IMG/VR virus record: IMGVR_UViG_3300008259_000014
Span: 38,311 to 102,310 of that record
Reading direction: 5' to 3' (one strand)
Source: a virus
Length of the DNA: 64,000 nucleotides
The notes beneath the pieces were generated by a model, which was not told where the DNA came from, ran no database searches, and saw only the letters and a list, made by a program, of their open reading frames with translations. The translations under genes and the position numbers were made by a program. This document shows, in pieces, positions 58,637 to 64,000 of this stretch (positions are counted from its first letter, which is position 1; every line of letters starts with the position of its first letter).

Positions 58637-59287
58637 TTAGATTGACTTGTTTTTTTGAGAACATAACGAAAGAACTCGTGAAGCTTCAGTCTTTGCTCCG
58701 TCCATAGGGATTTCATATAAGTTAATCAAATAACCGTCGTCAAGATTAACACGAATGATTAATCTTTCAGCGTTTAGAATTGTTATTAAATCTGATGAAT
58801 TAAGATAATACATTCCAGGTATTTCGATTTTAGTTGAAAGATTGGATGTCCATTTATCAAGAGTAAGTATTCCATCATCTTCAACTCTAGAAGTCCAAGA
58901 GGATATTAGTTTTGCTGAGCTGCCGCTAACTGCATACACTGTTATTACATCATCTTCATTTTTACTAGAAATCCTTGTTTCTCGTTTTAAAAGACCCACA
59001 TCTCTTTTAGAGAATAAGGTAATGATTATACCAGGCCCATTGGACGTTACATAGCAACTATACAAAAAACTAGAATATGCGACATCTTTATATATAAAAT
59101 CTCTTGTAATTGAATAGTATGAAGTCCCATCATTCGCAATCCCGTTTTTTAGCTCCCAGTAAGGCTGGGTTGGCTTCCATTCAGAGTCTTTGACTAGCGG
59201 TTGCGTAATTGAAGTTGAAGAATGATTATCATCTGCAATTGCGTTTGCAAATAGCAAGGACAGCGTCAGCAAAATAGACGAAAGCAT
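58637..59287 (-). CDS. Secreted protein with Sec signal peptide
   Basis: 216 residues. The N-terminus MLSSILLTLSLLFANAIADD is a hydrophobic signal with an AxA-type cleavage site near residue 18. The mature part is beta-rich with two Cys. It should act in the host envelope, for example on surface receptors or exclusion. AGGAGACTTT precedes the ATG. No family recognised. Confidence 0.65.
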   Translation of the reverse strand: MLSSILLTLSLLFANAIADDNHSSTSITQPLVKDSEWKPTQPYWELKNGIANDGTSYYSITRDFIYKDVAYSSFLYSCYVTSNGPGIIITLFSKRDVGLLKRETRISSKNEDDVITVYAVSGSSAKLISSWTSRVEDDGILTLDKWTSNLSTKIEIPGMYYLNSSDLITILNAERLIIRVNLDDGYLINLYEIPMDGAKTEASRVLSLCSQKNKSI

Positions 59288-59328
59288 AAAGTCTCCTATT
59301 TTTAATTATAGACAGCGTCAAATTAAAA

Positions 59329-59405
59329 TGGTACGAGTGGATGGATTTGAACCAACGACCCTCACGGTATCAGCGTGATGCTCTAACCAACTGAGCTACA
59401 CTCGT
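59329..59405 (-). tRNA. tRNA-Ile (anticodon GAU)
   Basis: 77-nt cloverleaf, stem TCACG/CGTGA, loop CTGATAC, CCA encoded. A degenerate copy lies at 61502-61575. Confidence 0.94.
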
Positions 59406-59410
59406 ATAAA

Positions 59411-59485
59411 TGGTGGGAACGAACGGACTTGAACCGATATCACCTGAGCTTCAGTCAGGGGCTCTACCAATTGAGCTACAATCCC
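59411..59485 (-). tRNA. tRNA-Phe (anticodon GAA)
   Basis: 75-nt cloverleaf, stem CCTGA/TCAGG, loop CTGAAGC, CCA encoded; one T-T mismatch in the acceptor stem. Confidence 0.92.
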
Positions 59486-59527
59486 ATAGATTCCGTTTTT
59501 TTTGGAACGGTTTTCAGAAACCCTAGA

Positions 59528-59602
59528 TGGTACACCTAACGGGAATCGAACCCGTCATTCCGGCGTGAGAGGCCAGCGTCTTAACCGATTGACCATAGGT
59601 GC
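59528..59602 (-). tRNA. tRNA-Glu (anticodon CUC)
   Basis: 75-nt cloverleaf, stem CTGGC/GCCGG, loop CTCTCAC, CCA encoded. Reads GAG. Confidence 0.92.
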
Positions 59603-59608
59603 AAGAAA

Positions 59609-60037
59609 CTATCCCATTATTCCATATCCACCAATATCTATCCCCTGCTCTTGTTCGCAAAACTCATAAGCAAGCTGTGGATTTCCGACTTTTGCAATTT
59701 TCAGCCAAAGATTTATATAGTCATCACTGAAAATATCTTCACCAAATCCATAATCACCCTCATCATAATCATCATCATCAAGATTAGGCACATGATCTGC
59801 TAGATCATCAAAACCCGTGTCAAAGAATTTTGACATTTTTTTAATCATGTCAGGGGGAAGCTGCCTACTATCATACTCTGAAAACTGATCTGCAAATCTT
59901 ATTCCAATAATTTCTTCGCCCTTTTTAAAAGCAGCCTCTAACTCTTTAGAGGTTAAATTACATGAGATCCTTACATTACTATGTATTCCGTGGCCATCAC
60001 CACCTGGATCCCCAACAGATAATACAACTACATTCAT
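59609..60037 (-). CDS. Unknown acidic protein
   Basis: 142 residues with an Asp-rich run (LDDDDYDEGDYGFGEDIF near 84-101) and a helical C-terminus. AGGAATTACAA precedes the ATG. Begins between two tRNA genes and ends seven bases from tRNA-Glu. Function unknown. Confidence 0.5.
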   Translation of the reverse strand: MNVVVLSVGDPGGDGHGIHSNVRISCNLTSKELEAAFKKGEEIIGIRFADQFSEYDSRQLPPDMIKKMSKFFDTGFDDLADHVPNLDDDDYDEGDYGFGEDIFSDDYINLWLKIAKVGNPQLAYEFCEQEQGIDIGGYGIMG

Positions 60038-60063
60038 TTGTAATTCCTATTTATTTGTAAAAA

Positions 60064-60139
60064 TGGAGCGAGAGATGGGACTCGAACCCACAACAGCAAC
60101 CTTGGAAGGGTTGAACTCTACCAATTGAGTTACTCTCGC
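60064..60139 (-). tRNA. tRNA-Gly (anticodon UCC)
   Basis: 76-nt cloverleaf, stem CAACC/GGTTG, loop CTTCCAA, CCA encoded. Overlaps the 3' end of the HNH gene by 10 bases. Confidence 0.94.
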
Positions 60140-60741
60140 ATTTTGTTAGTACTTTCTAAATTCTTTTCATAAAATTTTATCCACTTTCTTACTGCATTAT
60201 CTGAAACACCATATTTCCTTGCAACAGAGCAGTAGTTTCCCTCTTTCAATTCTAAAATCAAATCTTCATAAGTTGGTCTTTCAACTTTCCTTGCCCTTAT
60301 CTTTGAGCAGCTTACTGAGCACGTAGAAAGTTTATTATCTTTTTCAGAATTACATATGGGGCAGTATGTTTTTTCCTTTTCCTTTTCTTTTGTTAAAACT
60401 TTCTTGTTTTTATTTTCTAGTCTAGATGGAGGTATATATTCTGAGTTAAATTTTGGAATCTCAGATGGAATACTTACCACTCCTGCATGAAACTCTCTAT
60501 GACAATTAGCACAAAGAAGTATGCATTTTTTTGCTTCGTCTAGAATCTTACCCCAGCTAACTATAGAGCCTCTAGCTCCACCAAGACCAAACTCTTTTTC
60601 GGCTGGATTTATATGGTGAAATTCAAGTGCATCCATACATTTCAAATATTTACATATTGCACATTTACCACCAAATCCTTCCACCAATCTTTTCTTAGTA
60701 TTCTCTCTCCACTTTTTTACCCGTTCCGAACTCTTGGACAT
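60130..60741 (-). CDS. HNH homing endonuclease with C-terminal HTH
   Basis: 203 residues. CAICK, LEFHHINPAEKEFG, and ILLCANCHREFH form the HNH domain; CPICNS and CSVSC add a zinc finger; the C-terminus VARKYGVSDNAVRKWIKFYE is a helix-turn-helix also present in the 62818 protein. ATG 60741 has GGAG upstream. Free-standing, inserted among tRNA genes. Confidence 0.8.
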   Translation of the reverse strand: MSKSSERVKKWRENTKKRLVEGFGGKCAICKYLKCMDALEFHHINPAEKEFGLGGARGSIVSWGKILDEAKKCILLCANCHREFHAGVVSIPSEIPKFNSEYIPPSRLENKNKKVLTKEKEKEKTYCPICNSEKDNKLSTCSVSCSKIRARKVERPTYEDLILELKEGNYCSVARKYGVSDNAVRKWIKFYEKNLESTNKMRE

Positions 60742-60797
60742 ATTAACTCCATATGATAATACATCCTTATTAGTATATTTATACTTATATTTTGAAA

Positions 60798-60874
60798 TGG
60801 CGGCCACGGCAGGGTACGATCCTGCGACCTAACGATTAACAATCGTTCGCTACTACCAGCTGAGCTACATGGCC
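60798..60874 (-). tRNA. tRNA-Asn (anticodon GUU)
   Basis: 77-nt cloverleaf, stem AACGA/TCGTT, loop TTGTTAA, G discriminator, CCA encoded. Confidence 0.93.
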
Positions 60875-60886
60875 ATTTAAACTTTA

Positions 60887-61198
60887 TTATGTTAAACCTA
60901 ACTCTTTCAACTCTTTATTGCTAATAAGCTCTCCACCTTCTTTCCCCGGAAGTAGCCTGTAAGCATAATAGATTTTTTTATAACTAATATTTCTCATATG
61001 CTCTATTAGAGGAATACAATCAAAAATTCTCTCTGTATTCCCATTATCCATCTTTCCCTTCTCTATTCTCTTCCAATTCTTTATCAACTTTGCAGGATCA
61101 GCAGATTCTCCACTATCAAATTGATCCGTTACAATAGAGGGGTTGTTAATCACCATCTTTGTTATTTCTACCTTGCACATGACGCTAGATACGCTCAT
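60887..61198 (-). CDS. Small unknown protein
   Basis: 103 residues, alpha/beta with PAKLIKNWKRIEKGK in the middle. AAGGATTTAGA precedes the ATG. The 200 bases upstream (61199-61398) carry no gene, only small dyads such as GCTGG/CCAGC and GGAG/CTCC. Function unknown. Confidence 0.5.
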   Translation of the reverse strand: MSVSSVMCKVEITKMVINNPSIVTDQFDSGESADPAKLIKNWKRIEKGKMDNGNTERIFDCIPLIEHMRNISYKKIYYAYRLLPGKEGGELISNKELKELGLT

Positions 61199-61398
61199 TC
61201 TAAATCCTTTGGTTATATTGTTTTTTCTAACTATTGAAGCCAGATCTCTGACTTGAGCATGGATCTACGAGATTTGATATGAATTCCCACCCTCAACCCT
61301 ACTAATGGAGCATAGACTCCAAACTTTCTGACCGTGCTAGTGTAGGATGTCCCCGGTTGCGAGGGATGCTGGTTATCCAGCGGTTTGGATGGGAAAAG

Positions 61399-61487
61399 TG
61401 GTGGGATGGAGAGGATTCGAACCTCTGATGGTATTTCTACGTCGGATTAAAAGTCCGCTCCCTTCGGCCAACTCGGGACACCAACCC
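61399..61487 (-). tRNA. Class II tRNA with UUU anticodon
   Basis: 89-nt cloverleaf with long variable arm (GTA-GAAA-TAC), as in Leu and Ser tRNAs. The anticodon loop is CTTTTAA, giving UUU, which normally means Lys. The discriminator is A and CCA is encoded; the acceptor has one T-T mismatch. The identity is therefore ambiguous: a Leu- or Ser-type body with a Lys anticodon. Confidence 0.75.
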
Positions 61488-61501
61488 ATTATATAAAGTG
61501 A

Positions 61502-61575
61502 TATGAGTGACAAGACTTGAACTTGAAACCTTTGCGGTATCAGCGCGAGGCTCTAACCAATTGAGCTATATTCGT
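61502..61575 (-). pseudogene. Degenerate tRNA-Ile (GAU) copy
   Basis: Closely follows the sequence of tRNA-Ile at 59329-59405 through D-arm and anticodon loop CTGATAC, but the acceptor stem has three or more mismatches and no CCA is encoded. The T-arm CAAG/CTTG is kept. Probably a decaying duplicate. Confidence 0.65.
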
Positions 61576-61593
61576 ATGTTACTTTTAATATAG

Positions 61594-61670
61594 TGGCGGT
61601 GTTAACGGGACTTGAACCCGTGGCCTTCGGCGTGACAGGCCGACGTTCTAACCAACTGAACTATAACACC
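61594..61670 (-). tRNA. tRNA-Asp (anticodon GUC)
   Basis: 77-nt cloverleaf, stem TCGGC/GCCGA, loop CTGTCAC, G discriminator, CCA encoded. Confidence 0.95.
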
Positions 61671-61681
61671 GTTATACTAAC

Positions 61682-61756
61682 TGGTGGAGCGAATGGGACT
61701 TGAACCCATAAGAACGCCGTGCAAAGGCGCCAGTTTTCCAATTAGCTTATCACCCC
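61682..61756 (-). tRNA. tRNA-Ala (anticodon UGC)
   Basis: 75-nt cloverleaf, loop TTTGCAC, CCA encoded. Its 5' end overlaps the last 15 bases of the 61742 homing endonuclease gene. The D-arm is slightly unusual. Confidence 0.88.
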
Positions 61757-62551
61757 AGTTTTATATTTTTCATCCCAATTTTTTATTCTATCTAATAATT
61801 CTTCATAACTAATAATATTTTTCTTTCCTTTTGAAACATTTTCATTATGCTTAATCAATCTGCAATTTGCAGGATGTGCTATTATTAAAGGATCTATATT
61901 ATTCTCATAGCCATATATTACAGACACCATATGATCTCTAGACACTCCATCTAGATTGTTTCCTCTGTTTTTAGCTTTGTACCACCCAAGTTCATTTAAA
62001 ATTGAAAAGTCAAACTCATCAGGATATAAGTATACTGAAAATTTAAATGAACATTTTGATCTGTAATTTTTCTTTACATCAGATCCTTTTTTCGACTCTT
62101 TTAATTTTGTGAGACAATAGTTATCACAAGTCTTTCTTTTTAATTTTAAATTAATTATCTTCTTGCATACTATACACTTCTTCTTTTTAAGACCCCTTTC
62201 TTCTGCTGCTTTTTCTAATGAAGCGCTTATTTTTTGTTTTGTAGATTCTGATACACTCTCTCTTGTATTTGAACAAGATCTGCTGCAGAAATATGCTTTT
62301 TTTTCTGTAAATATATTTTTATGCTCAAATATTTCAAAAGATTTATTGCATATATTGCAGAAAACAACGTATTTCTCTATACATCCAAATAATTTAATCT
62401 TTCTATTAAATTTTGCATTAGAAATACTTTTTGATCCCTTATCACCATTGGTTATGTTTTTTACACACCATCTTACATGGTTTGAAAAAACCCTTCCCTC
62501 TTCGTTTTCAAATATTTTATTACAATATATACATAACCTATCTTTCTTCAT
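61742..62551 (-). CDS. Putative HNH-type homing endonuclease
   Basis: 269 residues. Zinc-finger pairs CIYC, CNIC and CSRSC occupy the first half; the C-terminus has VSRDHMVSVIYGYENNIDPL and IIAHPANCRLIKHNENVSKG, an HNH-like nuclease core. Inserted between tRNA-Ala and tRNA-Pro. The arrangement matches phage mobile endonucleases. Confidence 0.7.
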   Translation of the reverse strand: MKKDRLCIYCNKIFENEEGRVFSNHVRWCVKNITNGDKGSKSISNAKFNRKIKLFGCIEKYVVFCNICNKSFEIFEHKNIFTEKKAYFCSRSCSNTRESVSESTKQKISASLEKAAEERGLKKKKCIVCKKIINLKLKRKTCDNYCLTKLKESKKGSDVKKNYRSKCSFKFSVYLYPDEFDFSILNELGWYKAKNRGNNLDGVSRDHMVSVIYGYENNIDPLIIAHPANCRLIKHNENVSKGKKNIISYEELLDRIKNWDEKYKTGVIS

Positions 62552-62572
62552 CTACAATTCCCCAGAATTAAA

Positions 62573-62646
62573 TGGTCGAAGCAGCCAGATTTGAACTGGC
62601 ATCCACCTGTTTCCAAAACAGGGACTTTGCATTAAGCTACGCCTCG
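62573..62646 (-). tRNA. tRNA-Pro (anticodon UGG)
   Basis: 74-nt cloverleaf, stem CCTGT/ACAGG, loop TTTGGAA, CCA encoded. Confidence 0.92.
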
Positions 62647-62692
62647 ATTTATTTTTAGAAGCTTTTACGCTGAAAATTTCAAATAACTAAAA

Positions 62693-62769
62693 TGGTCCTC
62701 TTGCTGGGACTCGAACCCAGTTTTTTCCTGTGAAAGAGGAAGGTCCTAAACCGCGTAGACGACAAGAGG
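62693..62769 (-). tRNA. tRNA-Glu (anticodon UUC)
   Basis: 77-nt cloverleaf, stem TTCCT/AGGAA, loop CTTTCAC, CCA encoded. Second Glu tRNA of the cluster. Confidence 0.93.
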
Positions 62770-62817
62770 TTATTTATTAATAATACTTTAAAAAATATTA
62801 ATTATCAAATTTTATTG

Positions 62818-63513
62818 TTATTCATCACCATTTTTTTGGTAATTTTTAATCCACTTTCTAATTGCATTATCTGAAACACCATACTTTTTCCCAACTGCCA
62901 AGAAGCTCGATTCTTCAATTTCAAGCATTAAATCTGCAAACTTAGGCCTTGCAGCTTTTCTAGCCCTCTTATTTATCCTTGCCATATATTTTGAAGAACA
63001 CTCCATTGTACAAAATTTCTCATTTATACCGTGATACTGCTCGCTACATTCTTCACAAGTTTTGTATTTTCTTAATTTCTTTCCACCGTGAGTATCCAGT
63101 GTAGCATTGCAGTTTGGACAAAGCAACCTTAGATTTTCTAATCTGTTGTCATTGTTTACACCATTTATATGATCAAGGATGAGGTGCATTTCCTTTCCTC
63201 TCCATAATTTTCCCTGACCACACTCCTCACATTCTTCTTTTTTCATGCCAAGCTTTACAAGCTTTTCTTTTAAGTGGCCCCTATTAAATGTTGAATTCTC
63301 CACCATTACTTCGCTAAGCTCTCTTTTCTTTTTAAAGATTCTCTTCTTTTTCAGCAAGAGTTTTGATATATCAATTTCATTCTCTTTTGAAAACTTAATG
63401 AATACCTTGTAAGCATCACCGCTTTTGGCGTAGTCCATCTTTGTGAGAACTTCTGAAATTGATTCTGAACTATTTACGAACTCTATAATATTTTCTTTTG
63501 TAAATTCTTTCAT
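62818..63513 (-). CDS. HNH homing endonuclease with C-terminal HTH
   Basis: 231 residues starting MKEFTKENIIEF. CEECGQGK, LILDHINGVNNDNRLENLRL and LCPNC form the HNH core, CEEC and CTMEC an extra zinc finger, and VGKKYGVSDNAIRKWIKNYQ the C-terminal helix-turn-helix shared with the 60130 protein. ATG 63513 has GGGTGCAAA upstream. Confidence 0.85.
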   Translation of the reverse strand: MKEFTKENIIEFVNSSESISEVLTKMDYAKSGDAYKVFIKFSKENEIDISKLLLKKKRIFKKKRELSEVMVENSTFNRGHLKEKLVKLGMKKEECEECGQGKLWRGKEMHLILDHINGVNNDNRLENLRLLCPNCNATLDTHGGKKLRKYKTCEECSEQYHGINEKFCTMECSSKYMARINKRARKAARPKFADLMLEIEESSFLAVGKKYGVSDNAIRKWIKNYQKNGDE

Positions 63514-63576
63514 TTTGCACCCATATCTTATTATACCACAATAAAGAGTTGGGTGCAAATTATCAAAATTTATTTA

Positions 63577-63927
63577 TTATTTTTCGTAAATAGCCTTTAA
63601 TCTTTCCAATTCTCGAAGTTGAGACTGCTTGATCCTTTCTGCCTCTTTCTCTCTACTCTCTGTCATAGATTTGATTAGTAGAGTTTGTGCATCGGCATAG
63701 GCTTTTTCCATTAGAGTTTCGGTCTTTACAGAGTCGCTAATCTCAAAAATATCTATCAAGTCAAATTGATGGACATCATAGTCTTCAATGTCCTCATCAT
63801 AATATTGATCATTATTTTCATCATAAAAAATGTGATTAGCAATCATATTCGCAAGATCATCTAAAGATTCAATAATGTAATAACTGTTTTCTTCTCTATT
63901 CAAACTGTAGGTTACAATGTAGGCCAT
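63577..63927 (-). CDS. Unknown 116-residue protein
   Basis: Acidic first half rich in Asp and Tyr (about 35-56), then a long charged helix (EKEAERIKQSQLRELERLK) likely to form a coiled coil. No motif recognised. Confidence 0.55.
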   Translation of the reverse strand: MAYIVTYSLNREENSYYIIESLDDLANMIANHIFYDENNDQYYDEDIEDYDVHQFDLIDIFEISDSVKTETLMEKAYADAQTLLIKSMTESREKEAERIKQSQLRELERLKAIYEK

Positions 63928-63948
63928 GCTATTTCCATTATTTTAAAT

Positions 63949-64000
63949 TGGTGCCCAAGGAGAGACTCGAACTCTCACTCCCTAACGGGAACAGGATTCT
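63949..64000 (-). tRNA. Partial tRNA-Leu (anticodon NAG)
   Basis: The 3' part of a tRNA cut by the window edge: long variable arm (TCCCGTTAGGGA), T-arm GAGAGTTCGAGTCTCTC, A discriminator and encoded CCA. The anticodon loop is visible as AGAATCC at the edge, so positions 35-36 are AG; together with the long arm this fits Leu (CUN codons). The 5' half is missing. Confidence 0.7.

Overview
The window is a contiguous piece of a large tailed-phage genome. It is AT-rich, packed with short genes that overlap by ATGA or TAATG or sit a few bases apart, and almost all of them lie on the minus strand. No ribosomal RNA, bacterial housekeeping operon or CRISPR array is visible. The mix of phage-borne GroEL, Hsp20, ClpP, a sigma-32-like factor, RNA ligase, FEN-type exonuclease, UV endonuclease, NAD salvage enzymes, purine enzymes, many free-standing homing endonucleases and about 18 tRNA genes is typical of a jumbo or very large myovirus-like phage. 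The host cannot be named from the sequence; a signal peptide and a lipobox protein suggest a bacterial host with an envelope the phage modifies.

Layout. 1-2.6 kb: purine block (purA-like gene, a stand-alone paralogue of the PurA C-terminus, a DHH-like gene, a homing endonuclease) behind a promoter and an attenuator-like leader. 2.6-9.7 kb: probable virion or assembly proteins, a P-loop kinase/HAD phosphatase pair and unknowns. 9.8-17.9 kb: groEL, a nucleotidyltransferase-fold protein, hsp20, FEN nuclease and unknowns. 17.9-29.5 kb: uvsE, deaminase, RNA ligase, a GT34-like glycosyltransferase, a duplicated two-gene unknown module, a BCS1-like AAA ATPase, purB, a plus-strand chitosanase-like lysin and clpP. 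29.5-45 kb: a sigma factor and many small unknowns, an ADP-ribosyltransferase-like protein, an M23 lysin on the plus strand, an ITPase-like protein, nucleotidyltransferase and phosphoesterase genes. 45-53 kb: nadV and nadM-Nudix, which share a conserved leader, then three paralogues around a 2OG-oxygenase-like gene. 53-64 kb: a tRNA cluster interleaved with small genes and HNH homing endonucleases.

How it works together. PurA plus PurB would make AMP (or dAMP) from IMP, and a Ham1/ITPase-like enzyme would clear inosine nucleotides. NadV plus NadM would rebuild NAD+ from nicotinamide, a known phage answer to NAD-depleting immunity. GroEL, Hsp20, ClpP and the sigma-32-like factor form a heat-shock-like set. 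Five copies of one promoter type (GTGATCC, 15 bases, TATAWT) and three of another (TTGNNN-16-TANNAT with CTGGTTA) head transcription units. The four plus-strand genes (two lysins, one probable virion protein, one unknown) are single-gene islands in a minus-strand landscape, as expected for separately timed late genes.

Most promising undescribed elements: the shared structured leader of nadV and nadM, the two promoter families, the attenuator-like leader before the purA unit, a two-copy structured motif at 37.4 and 57.0 kb, the duplicated two-gene module at 21.7-24.2 kb, and a class II tRNA with a UUU anticodon.
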